From Pseudoxanthomonas dokdonensis (GTDB lineage: Bacteria; Pseudomonadota; Gammaproteobacteria; Xanthomonadales; Xanthomonadaceae): a stretch of 64,000 nucleotides of DNA. The stretch spans positions 1-64,000 of the forward strand of contig NZ_LDJL01000004.1 of assembly GCF_001431405.1 (NCBI RefSeq). The letters run 5' to 3'. The translations under genes were made by a program, and so were the position numbers. This document shows positions 8,103-16,924 of this stretch, piece by piece. The notes beneath the pieces were generated by a model that saw only the letters and a list, made by a program, of their open reading frames with translations, searched no databases and was not told the DNA's origin. How positions within the stretch are numbered: the stretch's first letter is position 1; each line of letters starts with the position of its first letter.

Positions 8103-9052
8103 TCGACCGGTACCGCGAGCAGGATCGACTTGGCCAGCGAAGCGGTCGAGGCCGACTCGGCCTCGGCGCTCAGCCGGTGCGCGGCCACCGCCGGGAACAG
8201 GGCCTGGATGTCTTCGGGGATGACGTGGTTGCGCCCCAGCAACAATGCGTAGGCACGCGCCGCGCGCAGCAGGGCGATGCCGGCCCGTGGCGACAGGCCC
8301 ACCCGCACGCCGGGGTGCTGGCGGCTGCGTGCCAGCAATGCCTGCACGTAGTGGATCAATGCTTCGCTGGCATGCACCCGGTCGACCGCCGCGCGCAATG
8401 CCAGCACGTCATCGGCCGACAGCAACGCCGCGGTCTGCGAGATCAGCTGGCGACGGTCGCTGCCGGCCAGCAACGCGCGTTCGGCATCGGCATTCGGGTA
8501 GCCCAGGTTGAGCCGCAACAGGAACCGATCCAACTGCGAATCCGGCAGCGGGTAGGTCCCGGACAGATCGACCGGATTCTGGGTGGCGATGACGAAGAAC
8601 GGTTCCGAAAGCGGGTGGGTCACCCCGTCCAGGGTCACCTGATGCTCGGCCATGGCTTCAAGCAAAGCGCTCTGGGTACGCGGAGGGGCGCGGTTGATCT
8701 CGTCGGCCAACAGCACGTCGGTGAAGACCGGACCCGGGTGGAACTGGAACTGCCGCGATTGCGCGTCATACACCGACACGCCCAGGACATCGGCCGGCAA
8801 CAGGTCGGAGGTGAACTGGACCCGCTGGAACCGCAGTCCCAGCGTCGCCGCCAGGGCATGCGCCAGTGTGGTCTTGCCCAGCCCGGGCAGGTCCTCGATC
8901 AGCAGATGGCCGTCGGACAGCAGCGCCACGAACGCCAGCCGCACCTCATGGGTCTTGCCCAGCAACAATCCGTTGACTTGCTGTTGGGCATTCTTCAATG
9001 CGTTTTGCAGGGCTTCGGATAGCATAGGGCGCGCGCTGGGGATGGCTGACAT
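8099..9052 (-). CDS. moxR: MoxR-family AAA+ ATPase
   Basis: AAA+ ATPase of the MoxR family, chaperone-like proteins that mature partner complexes. The 317-residue product has Walker A DLPGLGKTT at 54-62, Walker B ADEINRAPP near 116, and the sensor region ATQNPVD. The ATG at 9052 (MSAIPSARPM) is preceded by a GAGAG ribosome-binding site; a longer frame reaching 9133 would run into the divergent glycosyltransferase gene. First gene of moxR-DUF58-tgpA-slp, with overlapping stops and starts throughout. The promoter must lie in the 41-bp gap shared with the divergent gene. Confidence 0.93.
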   Translation of the reverse strand: MSAIPSARPMLSEALQNALKNAQQQVNGLLLGKTHEVRLAFVALLSDGHLLIEDLPGLGKTTLAHALAATLGLRFQRVQFTSDLLPADVLGVSVYDAQSRQFQFHPGPVFTDVLLADEINRAPPRTQSALLEAMAEHQVTLDGVTHPLSEPFFVIATQNPVDLSGTYPLPDSQLDRFLLRLNLGYPNADAERALLAGSDRRQLISQTAALLSADDVLALRAAVDRVHASEALIHYVQALLARSRQHPGVRVGLSPRAGIALLRAARAYALLLGRNHVIPEDIQALFPAVAAHRLSAEAESASTASLAKSILLAVPVD

Positions 9053-9093
9053 GGCTCTCGGGCAATCTCGTAATTGTGAGGAAGTGTAGCGGC

Positions 9094-10962
9094 ATGCAGG
9101 CACCACCACGTGGCAAACAGGTTTTCCTAGCACTCTGGATCGCGGTAACGGTGATCAAGGTCATCATCGCGGCGCGGTTGCCACTGTTCGTGGACGAGGC
9201 TTTCTACTGGCAGGAGGGCCAGCATCTGGCCGCTGCCTACTCGGATCTGCCGGGGCTGACTGCGTGGCTGATTCGGCTGGGGGTGGAGATGTTCGGCCCG
9301 CACGTGCTGTCGGTGCGGCTGCCATTCCTGCTGATGGCGGCGTTGCTGCCGTGGCTCATCGCCCACATCAGCGCGCGCTGGTTTGGCGAAGCGATCGGCT
9401 GGCAGGCCGGCACCGTGGTGCTGGTGATGCCGCTGTCGGGCACGCTGGGCATCCTGGCATTGCCGGACGTGCCAATGGCATTCGCGACGGTGTTGTGCCT
9501 GGATGCCGGCGCCCGCCTGCTGCGCAGCGTGGATGCCAGCTCGGCCGCGGAACTGGCATTGGGGCTGGCGATCGGCGCGCTCAGTCATTACCGCTTCGTC
9601 GGGGTCATCGGGGTCGGCCTGATCGCGCTGTTGCTGTTGCCGGAAGGGCGCCGGTTGCTGGCCGATGCACGGGTGTGGGTCGCGCTGGCGGTCGGCATCG
9701 TTGCCTGGGCACCGCTGGTGGCCTGGAATCTGGAATACGCCGACGCCGGGTTGCGCTTCCAACTGGTCGACCGCCATCCGTGGTCATTCCAGGCCAGTGG
9801 CGCGTGGTTCGTGCTGGTGCAGGCGCTGCTGGTCACGCCGCTGCTTTTCGTGGCGCTGGTGCAGGTGTTCATGCGCGCCTTCGATCGCAACAGCCAGATG
9901 CCGGCGCAGTGGCGCTACTTCGGCATCCTTGGCGGGGTCTCGACCGTGGGCTTCTTCGTGCTCGGCTTCTTCGCCGACGTCGAGCGGGTCAGCTTCCACT
10001 GGACCTTGCCCGGTTACCTGGCCCTGATCGTGGCGCTGCCTCTGCTGCTGCAGCAATGGCACAGGGGCTGGCGGATCGCGGCGTGGACGATGGCCGCCGT
10101 CGGCCTGGTCCTGGCCCTCGGCTTCTACGCCATGACGGCCAGCTCCAGCGCGCGCGAACATCTGTCCGGCAGCAAATACTATCCATACAACTTTGCCGGC
10201 TGGGAGCAGTTGGCAGCGGCGGTGCGTGCGGAGCAGGCCAGACTGGGTCCTGACAGCAAGCTGATTGCCGGCAGTTTCAAGATCGGTGCCGAGCTGGGAT
10301 TCATGCTCGACGATGCCGACATCCCGGTGCTGGACCATCCACTCAACCACAAGCATGGCCGCGCACCGCAGCTGGATTTGTGGAAGCTGCATGTCAGCTC
10401 GGCCCCCGCCACCCCGGCCCTGATCGTGCTGGGCCCGGACGAAGTGAAGCTGCGTCAGCTGCTGCCTTACTACCAGCAGCTGTGCCAGACGCTCGGCACG
10501 CTGAAGTTGCTGCGCACGGTCGATGTCGACCACGGGTCCAGCCGTTTCCTGCTGCTGTCCTACACGCCGGCGGCCGAGCGCACCCCGGCTGCCGGCGATG
10601 ACGGTGCCTGCATCACCCCGGCGGTGGCCTACATGGATCATGCATTGCAACGTGAGGGCGGCTCGCCAACGCTCCGGGTCAACGGCTGGGCGGCCAAGGA
10701 CGGGGCCGGCATCGACAAGGTGGAAATCCTGTTGAATGGCAACAGCGCCGGTACGATCACGTACGGCATCAATGCGCAAAGTACGTTGCAGGACTTCCTG
10801 CAACGGCGCTCACGCGATCCCCATCAGCCATCGATTGGTTTCAGCGGCCAGCTACCCGCCGACAAGCTGAAACCAGGCGTCAACTGGCTGGGCCTGCGCC
10901 TGCACGGCGCCGATGGTTCGGTCGAGGACTGGAACGAGCAACGCCTGATCGTCGAGCCCTAG
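9094..10962 (+). CDS. GT39/ArnT-like membrane glycosyltransferase
   Basis: Integral membrane glycosyltransferase of the GT-C fold (PF13231/GT39 type), which uses polyprenyl-phosphate sugars. In the 622-residue protein the catalytic acidic motif D34-E35 lies in the first periplasmic loop (LFVDEAFYWQEG), followed by about ten hydrophobic segments to residue 350. A soluble C-terminal part follows; from about 515 (VNGWAAKDGAGIDKVEILLNG) it looks like a small beta-sandwich. The ATG at 9094 is preferred because GAGGA lies 11 nt upstream; an in-frame GTG at 9076 is less likely. Acceptor (lipid A, exopolysaccharide or protein) unknown. Stands alone. Confidence 0.85.
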   Translation: MQAPPRGKQVFLALWIAVTVIKVIIAARLPLFVDEAFYWQEGQHLAAAYSDLPGLTAWLIRLGVEMFGPHVLSVRLPFLLMAALLPWLIAHISARWFGEAIGWQAGTVVLVMPLSGTLGILALPDVPMAFATVLCLDAGARLLRSVDASSAAELALGLAIGALSHYRFVGVIGVGLIALLLLPEGRRLLADARVWVALAVGIVAWAPLVAWNLEYADAGLRFQLVDRHPWSFQASGAWFVLVQALLVTPLLFVALVQVFMRAFDRNSQMPAQWRYFGILGGVSTVGFFVLGFFADVERVSFHWTLPGYLALIVALPLLLQQWHRGWRIAAWTMAAVGLVLALGFYAMTASSSAREHLSGSKYYPYNFAGWEQLAAAVRAEQARLGPDSKLIAGSFKIGAELGFMLDDADIPVLDHPLNHKHGRAPQLDLWKLHVSSAPATPALIVLGPDEVKLRQLLPYYQQLCQTLGTLKLLRTVDVDHGSSRFLLLSYTPAAERTPAAGDDGACITPAVAYMDHALQREGGSPTLRVNGWAAKDGAGIDKVEILLNGNSAGTITYGINAQSTLQDFLQRRSRDPHQPSIGFSGQLPADKLKPGVNWLGLRLHGADGSVEDWNEQRLIVEP

Positions 10963-11005
10963 TGCTGTCGCCGCCGTGAACCGAGGTTGCGGATGACGGG
11001 AGCGT

Positions 11006-11575
11006 TCACGGTACGTTGAAACCTGCTTCGCGCAGCATCCGGCACAGGGCGATCAGCGGCAGCCCGATCAGGGCGGTGGGATCGTGCGAATCGATCGCCT
11101 CGAACAAGCTGATGCCCAGCCCTTCGCATTTGAAGCTGCCGGCACAGTCCAGGGGCAGCTCGGCGTCGATGTAGCGTTCGATCTCATCGCCGGTCAACCT
11201 GCGGAAGCGGACGACCGTGGTGTCGAGCGCCGCCCAGGACTGATCCTGGTGGAGCAGGCAGACGGCGGTGTGGAACACCACCTGCTGTCCCGACATCGCG
11301 CTCAACTGGGCGACCGCGGCTTCACGCTGGCCGGGCTTGCCGATGACTGCGCCGTTCAGCTCCGCGGTCTGGTCCGAACCGATCACGAAATGACCGGGCT
11401 GGCTGGCGGCGATTGCCGCGGCCTTGGCCTGCGCCAGCCGGGTGGCCAGCGCCGCCGGTGTCTCGCCAGCCAGCGGCGATTCATCTACTTCCGGACGGGC
11501 GACCCGGAACGGCAGCCGCAGCCGTTCCAGCAGTTCGCGCCGGTAACGGGAGGTGGAAGCAAGTAAAAGCGGCAT
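11006..11575 (-). CDS. maf: Maf-family nucleotide pyrophosphatase (YceF-like)
   Basis: House-cleaning nucleoside triphosphate pyrophosphatase. The 189-residue protein starts MPLLLASTSRYRRELL and carries the YceF-type signature GSDQ at 66-69, which in characterised Maf proteins goes with 7-methyl-GTP preference (YhdE-type proteins have GADT). The start at 11575 is the family start. Divergent from yceD across 125 bp, the same neighbourhood as in E. coli yceF-yceD-rpmF. Confidence 0.92.
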   Translation of the reverse strand: MPLLLASTSRYRRELLERLRLPFRVARPEVDESPLAGETPAALATRLAQAKAAAIAASQPGHFVIGSDQTAELNGAVIGKPGQREAAVAQLSAMSGQQVVFHTAVCLLHQDQSWAALDTTVVRFRRLTGDEIERYIDAELPLDCAGSFKCEGLGISLFEAIDSHDPTALIGLPLIALCRMLREAGFNVP

Positions 11576-11661
11576 AATGGCGTTCCTTGGCCGGGGCGGG
11601 GGACTCCAGTCTGACCGGGCCGGGGCGGGTCGGGCAAGGGTGGCGACCGGCGTGAAGGTGT

Positions 11662-11690
11662 TTGACACTTGCGGCGGCAATCCTTAACAT
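11662..11690 (+). promoter_or_regulatory. Sigma-70 promoter immediately before yceD
   Basis: TTGACA at 11662-11667 and TAACAT at 11685-11690, separated by exactly 17 bp. Only 10 bp lie between the -10 box and the yceD ATG at 11701, so the transcript would begin within about four bases of the start codon: a leaderless mRNA. No Shine-Dalgarno sequence is seen. It would serve yceD-rpmF and probably fabH. Confidence 0.75.
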
Positions 11691-11700
11691 TCTGCGGCTT

Positions 11701-12207
11701 ATGTCCGCGAATACGCCCGAGATGTTGGATGCTTGGCGCATGGTCGCGGCCAGGCGCAGTTTTGAAGGCCGCCTGCCGCTGTCGTCCATGAAGCGTCTGC
11801 AGGGGCTTTTGGTTGATACCGAAGGCGAAGCGCGTTTTGCGATCGAGTTCGATCGCGATTCGTTGCAGGTGCCGTACGTGGAATTGCGAATCGATGCCGC
11901 GTTGCCGCTGGTTTGCCAGCGCAGCCTGGAGCGTTTCCTGTTGCCGGTGAGTATCGTGCAGCGCCTGGGACTGGTGAACGACGAAGCCGATGAGGCGGCG
12001 TTGCCACCGGATTACGAGGCATTGCTGGTGCCCGAGGACGGCATGCTGCATACCGCTGACATCGTCGAGGACGAACTGGTCCTGGCGGTACCGGCGCTGC
12101 CGCTGTCCCCCGATTCGGACGCAGTGGATCGCGACTGGCCGGCACAGGAAGAAGAACTGGCAAAAGCCAACCCGTTCGCGGCGCTGGCCTCGCTGAAAAA
12201 GAACTAG
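11701..12207 (+). CDS. yceD: YceD family protein (DUF177)
   Basis: YceD/DUF177 protein, linked in other bacteria to accumulation of 23S rRNA and nearly always encoded just before rpmF. 168 residues. It contains FEGRLPLSSMKRLQG at the N terminus and the family segment LPLVCQRSLERFLLPV in the middle (about 64-79). The start at 11701 agrees with close homologues as I know them and with the promoter geometry; an upstream frame extension (11662) would overlap the promoter. rpmF follows 65 nt later. Confidence 0.9.
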   Translation: MSANTPEMLDAWRMVAARRSFEGRLPLSSMKRLQGLLVDTEGEARFAIEFDRDSLQVPYVELRIDAALPLVCQRSLERFLLPVSIVQRLGLVNDEADEAALPPDYEALLVPEDGMLHTADIVEDELVLAVPALPLSPDSDAVDRDWPAQEEELAKANPFAALASLKKN

Positions 12208-12272
12208 CCGCTTCGGCGGTCTGGCAACACGAATCTGACGATTCATTACAAGTTTAGAGCTGGAGCAATCCC

Positions 12273-12467
12273 ATGGCTGTGCAGAAATCCCGAGTCACCC
12301 CGTCCCGCCGCGGTCAGCGTCGTTCGCATGACGCCCTGAGCGCCAAGCAGCTGTCCACCGACCCGACCAGTGGCGAAATCCACGTGCGTCACCACGTGAC
12401 CGCCGACGGTTACTACCGTGGCAAGAAGGTCATCGCGACCAAGACGTCGGTCGCCGACGAAGATTGA
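12273..12467 (+). CDS. rpmF: 50S ribosomal protein L32
   Basis: 64-residue ribosomal protein L32, basic, starting [20 protein letters not shown] and ending in the usual [14 protein letters not shown] segment. The four zinc-binding cysteines found in some L32 proteins are absent, as in other proteobacterial C-minus forms. It follows yceD and precedes fabH by 87 bp; plsX, which separates rpmF and fabH in E. coli, is not here. Confidence 0.97.
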   Translation: MAVQKSRVTPSRRGQRRSHDALSAKQLSTDPTSGEIHVRHHVTADGYYRGKKVIATKTSVADED

Positions 12468-12554
12468 TGTTGCCGGCGTGCCACCATGGCACGCCAGCGC
12501 TCGTCTTGCTGGGTGGAAATCAGGGCCCGTTGCGGGCCAGCAACGGGAGAGGAC

Positions 12555-13550
12555 ATGAGTCAAACTCGGTCTAACGGGCGCATTTATTCGCGCATCGCCG
12601 GCACGGGCAGTTATCTGCCCGAGAAAGTCCTGACCAACGACGACCTCAGCAAGATGGTCGATACCAGTGACGAGTGGATCCGCACCCGTACCGGTATCGA
12701 AGAAAGGCACATCGCCGCTGATGGCCAGACCACCAGCGATCTGGCCTACCAGGCCGCCCTGCGCGCCATGGAAGCGGCCGGCATCGGCGCCGCCGACCTC
12801 GACATGATCGTGGTCGGCACCACCACCCCGGATTTGATTTTCCCGTCCACCGCCTGCCTGCTGCAGGCGCGGTTGGGTGCCAATGGCTGCGCGGCGATGG
12901 ACGTCAACGCGGCCTGTTCCGGGTTTGTCTACGCCCTCAGCGTGGCCGACAAATTCATCCGTAGCGGCGACGCCAGGCATGTGCTGGTGGTCGGTGCCGA
13001 GACCCTGAGCCGGATCGTCGACTGGACCGAGCGCACCACCTGCGTGCTGTTTGGCGATGGCGCCGGCGCGGTGGTGCTGAAGGCCGACGACCAGACCGGC
13101 ATCCTCAGCACCCACCTGCATGCCGATGGCAGCAAGAAAGAACTGCTGTGGAACCCGGTCGGGGTATCGGCCGGTTTCCAGCATGACCAGTACAACAGCG
13201 GCAGCAGCATCCAGATGAAGGGCAACGACGTGTTCAAGTACGCCGTCAAGGCGTTGGACTCGGTCGTTGACGAAACCCTGGAAGCCAACGGTCTGGGCAA
13301 GCATGACCTGGACTGGCTGATCCCGCACCAGGCCAACCTGCGCATCATCGAAGCCACCGCCAAGCGCCTGGACATGTCGATGGATCAGGTAGTAGTAACC
13401 GTCAACCGCCACGGCAACACCTCGGCCGCGTCGGTACCGCTGGCCCTGGACGAAGCGGTCCGCTCCGGACGGGTCGAGCGCGGCCAGTTACTGCTGCTGG
13501 AGGCCTTCGGCGGCGGCTTCACCTGGGGCTCGGCGCTGCTGCGCTACTAA
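12555..13550 (+). CDS. fabH: Beta-ketoacyl-ACP synthase III
   Basis: Starts fatty acid synthesis by condensing acetyl-CoA, or branched acyl-CoA primers, with malonyl-ACP. In the 331-residue protein the catalytic triad is complete: C121 (NAACSGF), H258 (IPHQANLRI) and N288 ([10 protein letters not shown]). The ATG at 12555 has GGGAGAGGA just upstream; the frame extends to 12486 but without a ribosome-binding site. Two GTAG REP elements follow its stop within 70 bp, and an unrelated membrane-protein gene separates it from fabD. Confidence 0.96.
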   Translation: MSQTRSNGRIYSRIAGTGSYLPEKVLTNDDLSKMVDTSDEWIRTRTGIEERHIAADGQTTSDLAYQAALRAMEAAGIGAADLDMIVVGTTTPDLIFPSTACLLQARLGANGCAAMDVNAACSGFVYALSVADKFIRSGDARHVLVVGAETLSRIVDWTERTTCVLFGDGAGAVVLKADDQTGILSTHLHADGSKKELLWNPVGVSAGFQHDQYNSGSSIQMKGNDVFKYAVKALDSVVDETLEANGLGKHDLDWLIPHQANLRIIEATAKRLDMSMDQVVVTVNRHGNTSAASVPLALDEAVRSGRVERGQLLLLEAFGGGFTWGSALLRY

Positions 13551-13565
13551 TCATTTGGCGTTCCC

Positions 13566-13587
13566 GTAGAGCGGAGCTTGCTCCGCT
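13566..13587 (+). repeat. GTAG-type REP element
   Basis: 22 bases beginning GTAG and containing the palindrome AGCGGAGC-TT-GCTCCGCT. It matches the pattern of Stenotrophomonas-type REPs, stem-loops with GTAG at one end that RAYT (TnpA-REP) proteins are thought to mobilise. Confidence 0.85.
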
Positions 13588-13618
13588 ATCGCTCGGGAGC
13601 CAGCCATTTTGCGTTCCT

Positions 13619-13640
13619 GTAGAGCGGAGCTTGCTCCGCT
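13619..13640 (+). repeat. GTAG-type REP element
   Basis: Second direct copy, identical over 22 bases to the one at 13566-13587 and 53 bp downstream. The surrounding words GCGTTCC(C/T)GTAG are also shared, so the duplication includes a little flanking DNA. Confidence 0.85.
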
Positions 13641-13651
13641 GTTGCCTATGC

Positions 13652-13673
13652 AGCGGAGCAAGCTCCGCTCTAC
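13652..13673 (-). repeat. GTAG-type REP element, inverted
   Basis: Inverted copy of the same 22-base element, 11 bp after the second direct copy. The two form a head-to-head pair that could fold into a longer cruciform or hairpin between fabH and the next gene and might act as a transcript-end stabiliser. Confidence 0.85.
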
Positions 13674-13765
13674 GGGGATTGTGTTGACGTCGCTGCGATT
13701 CGGCCTGTGGTAGATTCCACGCGCGCGCCAGCGGGCGCCACATTCCCCATGCAAGGAGCTCCAGA

Positions 13766-14542
13766 ATGAAAGCCATCCGGTTCGCGGCCAATGCCGCGCT
13801 GTTGCTGTCCCTCCTGCCGGCATTCGCCTGGGCGCAATCCAGCACGGACGCGCCGGGGGCTTCGTCGGACCAGTGGCAGTTCCGCATCGCCCCCAACCTG
13901 TGGGCGGCCGGGCTTGACGGTACCAGCCGCGTCGGCGGCGCCAGTGAAACCCGGGTCGATGCGTCTTTCAGCGACATCACCGAGGTCCTGGACATGGGCT
14001 TCATGACCGCGCTGGAAGCACGCCGTGGCCCTTGGGGCATCGTCGGTGACGTGTTCTACGTCAATCTGGGCGAAAAGACCCAGCCGCTGCAGAACGACCT
14101 GGGCCGGGTCGATGCCTCTATCAAGAACACCATCTTCCATCTTGCCGTCGCCTATCGCGTCGCTGAAAGCGCCAGCGGCCATGTCGATGTGCTCGGCGGC
14201 GCGCGCTATAGCGAAGTCGAGAGCGAGCTGAAGCTGCCAAGCAGCACCACTTATCCCGATGGCGTGCGGGTCAAGGGCAGCGATGACTGGGTCGATGCCA
14301 TCGTCGGCCTGCGCGGCGTGCATCGCTTCAATGACAAGTGGGCCGCCAATGGCTACGTCGACGTTGGCCTGGGCGGTGATGATTCGTCATGGCAGGCGAT
14401 GGCCGGCATCGAGTACGTGATCTCGCACACCACCCAGGTGGAGTTCGGTTATCGCTACCTGTCGCAGGACTACGACAGTGCCAAGTTCGCCTATGAGATG
14501 GATACCGCCGGCCCGTTCCTGGGCATGAGCTTCTGGTTCTGA
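13766..14542 (+). CDS. Putative outer membrane beta-barrel protein
   Basis: 258 residues with a clear signal peptide (about 1-24, cleavage near AWA-QSS). The mature part shows alternating amphipathic strands with aromatic residues, for example WQFRIAPNLWAAGLDG, and it ends in ...GMSFWF, the C-terminal aromatic typical of barrels inserted by BamA. No specific family recognised; it resembles small OmpW-like or unnamed barrel proteins of about 8-10 strands. AAGGAGCT lies 6 nt before the ATG. It interrupts the fab cluster between fabH and fabD and has REPs upstream, so it may be a later insertion. Cargo or ligand unknown. Confidence 0.75.
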   Translation: MKAIRFAANAALLLSLLPAFAWAQSSTDAPGASSDQWQFRIAPNLWAAGLDGTSRVGGASETRVDASFSDITEVLDMGFMTALEARRGPWGIVGDVFYVNLGEKTQPLQNDLGRVDASIKNTIFHLAVAYRVAESASGHVDVLGGARYSEVESELKLPSSTTYPDGVRVKGSDDWVDAIVGLRGVHRFNDKWAANGYVDVGLGGDDSSWQAMAGIEYVISHTTQVEFGYRYLSQDYDSAKFAYEMDTAGPFLGMSFWF

Positions 14543-14693
14543 CGCAGCGGCGCACAGCGCACGCGGTCGCCATTGAATGCGGGCAGCGCATCCGCGTCGG
14601 CGCGTCGCGTCCGCGTTGCGACATACGCCGTCGTACAGACAAACTGGCGCTTTCGCCCGTATCATCCCCGCTCGCTTTTTGAAGGGGTCCTGA

Positions 14694-15644
14694 GTGACTG
14701 ATACCCAATTGGCTTTCGTATTCCCCGGACAGGGTTCCCAATCGCTGGGAATGCTGGCCGAGCTTGCGCAGGCGCATCCGATCATCGGTGAGACCTTCGC
14801 CGAAGCCTCCGCCGGTGCCGACGTGGATCTGTGGACGCTGTCACAGGACGGACCGGAAGAAACCCTCAATCGCACCGAATACACCCAGCCTGCGCTGCTG
14901 GCGGCCAGCGTCGCCGTCTGGCGTTTGTGGAACAGCCAGCGTGGCCAGCGGCCATTGGTATTGGCCGGCCATAGCCTGGGCGAATACAGCGCCCTGGTCG
15001 CGGCTGGCGTCATCAGCCTGCATGACGCGGCGCGCCTGGTCCGCACGCGTGGCCAGCTGATGCAACAAGCCGCGCCGGAAGGCGTCGGCTCGATGGCCGC
15101 GGTGCTCGGCGCCGAGGACGCGCTGGTACTGGAAATCTGCCAGCAGGCGTCGGATGAGCAGGTGGTGGTGCCGGCCAATTTCAACTCGCCGGGCCAGATC
15201 GTCATCGGCGGTCACAGTGCGGCCGTTGATCGCGCGATTGCGCTGCTTGGCGAGCGTGGCGTGCGCAAGGTGGTCAAACTGGCGGTCAGCGTGCCTTCGC
15301 ACACCCCGCTGATGCGTGACGCCGCCGATCGCCTGGCCGACGCCATGCAATCGGTGAGCTGGCAGATGCCGGAAGCGGCATTGCCAGTGGTGCAGAACGT
15401 CGACGCGCGCGTCCACCAGGGCGTGGATGCGATCCGTGACGCGCTGGTGCGGCAGCTTTACCTGCCGGTGCAGTGGACCGGCTGCGTGCAGGCACTGGCG
15501 GCGATGGGCGTCAGCCAAGTACTGGAATGCGGCCCGGGCAAAGTGCTGAGCGGCTTGATCAAGCGTATCGACAAATCATTGCCGGCCGCCTCGCTGGCAA
15601 CGCCGGCGGATTATTCGGCGGCACTGGAACAGTGGGTACACTGA
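14694..15644 (+). CDS. fabD: Malonyl-CoA:ACP transacylase
   Basis: Transfers malonyl from CoA to acyl carrier protein. 316 residues. The nucleophile S94 lies in GHSLGEY and the partner H203 in VPSHTPLM; the oxyanion segment FPGQGSQ is at 10-16. The start codon is GTG at 14694, preceded by GAAGGGG. It is followed after 79 bp by fabG. Normal length for the family. Confidence 0.96.
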   Translation: MTDTQLAFVFPGQGSQSLGMLAELAQAHPIIGETFAEASAGADVDLWTLSQDGPEETLNRTEYTQPALLAASVAVWRLWNSQRGQRPLVLAGHSLGEYSALVAAGVISLHDAARLVRTRGQLMQQAAPEGVGSMAAVLGAEDALVLEICQQASDEQVVVPANFNSPGQIVIGGHSAAVDRAIALLGERGVRKVVKLAVSVPSHTPLMRDAADRLADAMQSVSWQMPEAALPVVQNVDARVHQGVDAIRDALVRQLYLPVQWTGCVQALAAMGVSQVLECGPGKVLSGLIKRIDKSLPAASLATPADYSAALEQWVH

Positions 15645-15723
15645 TATCCCGGTACTGGCCGCGCCGGCAGGCGCGACGTCCCCGGGCATCGGTTTTTTGC
15701 CATAAGCAAACAAGGAAATACGG

Positions 15724-16467
15724 ATGAACAAGCCTTTACAGGGCGAAGTCGCGCTGGTCACCGGCGCCAGCCGCGGCATCGGCGCGGCCATTGCCGATCA
15801 ACTGGCAGAGCAGGGCGCGACCGTCATCGGCACCGCCACCAGCGAAAGCGGCGCCCAGGCGATCGCGGATCGGCTGGCGGCACATGGCGGCCATGGCCGT
15901 GCACTCGACGTCACCGACGCCGCCGCGGTCGAAGCGCTGATCGATGCGGTCGGCAAGGACATCGGCGCCATCAGCATCCTGGTCAACAACGCCGGCATCA
16001 CCCGTGACAACCTGTTGATGCGGATGAAGGAAGAAGACTGGCAGGCGATCATCGACACCAACCTGACCAGCGTCTACCGCACCTCCAAGGCGGTGATGCG
16101 CGGGATGATGAAGGCACGCAAGGGCCGCATCATCAACATCGCTTCGGTCATTGGCCTGACCGGCAACCCTGGCCAGGCCAACTACGCGGCGGCCAAGGCC
16201 GGCATCATCGCGTTCTCGAAATCGCTGGCCAAGGAAATCGGCAGCCGCGGGGTGACCGTCAACGTGGTCGCGCCCGGCTTCATCGACACCGACATGACCA
16301 AGTCGCTGCCGGAGGAATCGCGCACCGCGCTGATCCAGCAGATCGCGCTGGCGCGACTGGGCGATCCGGCCGACATTGCCAACGCCGTGGCCTTCCTCGC
16401 CGGCCCCTGTGCCAGCTACATCACCGGCGAAACCCTGCATGTGAATGGCGGCATGTACATGCCGTGA
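15724..16467 (+). CDS. fabG: 3-oxoacyl-ACP reductase
   Basis: NADPH-dependent reductase of the elongation cycle, short-chain dehydrogenase family. The 247-residue protein has the nucleotide motif TGASRGIG (13-20), NNAG (88-91) and the catalytic S141, Y154 and K158 (NYAAAKAG). Length and start match FabG. The upstream gene is fabD (79 bp) and the downstream gene acpP (114 bp), the usual order. Confidence 0.96.
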   Translation: MNKPLQGEVALVTGASRGIGAAIADQLAEQGATVIGTATSESGAQAIADRLAAHGGHGRALDVTDAAAVEALIDAVGKDIGAISILVNNAGITRDNLLMRMKEEDWQAIIDTNLTSVYRTSKAVMRGMMKARKGRIINIASVIGLTGNPGQANYAAAKAGIIAFSKSLAKEIGSRGVTVNVVAPGFIDTDMTKSLPEESRTALIQQIALARLGDPADIANAVAFLAGPCASYITGETLHVNGGMYMP

Positions 16468-16581
16468 GGCTTGTATGTGGCGTAAGTATTTGATTCACTG
16501 GTGATTGCGCGGGCCTGCCCGTCATCGCCGCTTTCCACTAAACTATCCCTTGTTTACCAATCTCCGTCTGGAGCGAAATCC

Positions 16582-16821
16582 ATGAGCACTATTGAAGAAC
16601 GCGTCAAGAAAATCGTTGTTGAACAGCTTGGCGTCAAAGAAGATGAAGTCACCACCAGCGCATCGTTCGTCGATGACCTCGGCGCCGACTCGCTCGACAC
16701 CGTTGAACTGGTGATGGCACTGGAAGAAGAGTTCGAGTGCGAAATCCCGGACGAAGAAGCCGAGAAGATCACCTCGGTGCAGCAGGCCATCGACTACGTC
16801 AAGGCGCACGTCAAGGCCTGA
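16582..16821 (+). CDS. acpP: Acyl carrier protein
   Basis: 79-residue acidic acyl carrier protein that carries growing fatty acyl chains on a phosphopantetheine arm. The attachment serine is S37 in [10 protein letters not shown]. The ATG at 16582 is preceded by GGAGCGAAATCC. It has its own 114-bp upstream region and a strong stem-loop behind it, consistent with acpP being expressed more than its neighbours. Confidence 0.98.
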   Translation: MSTIEERVKKIVVEQLGVKEDEVTTSASFVDDLGADSLDTVELVMALEEEFECEIPDEEAEKITSVQQAIDYVKAHVKA

Positions 16822-16846
16822 TCGACAGGTTCTGCTGTTCCGTGTC

Positions 16847-16866
16847 GGGGCCGCGCATGCGGCCCC
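16847..16866. other. Stem-loop between acpP and fabF
   Basis: Perfect 8-bp stem GGGGCCGC / GCGGCCCC with loop GCAT, 25 nt after the acpP stop and without a T tract. It could be a partial terminator or an mRNA end stabiliser that raises acpP transcript levels relative to fabF. Confidence 0.6.
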
Positions 16867-16924
16867 GCGCGTATCCAGAGATACATGCGCCCGCGTAGGG
16901 TGTTTTTTTGATGAGGAATTGCAT

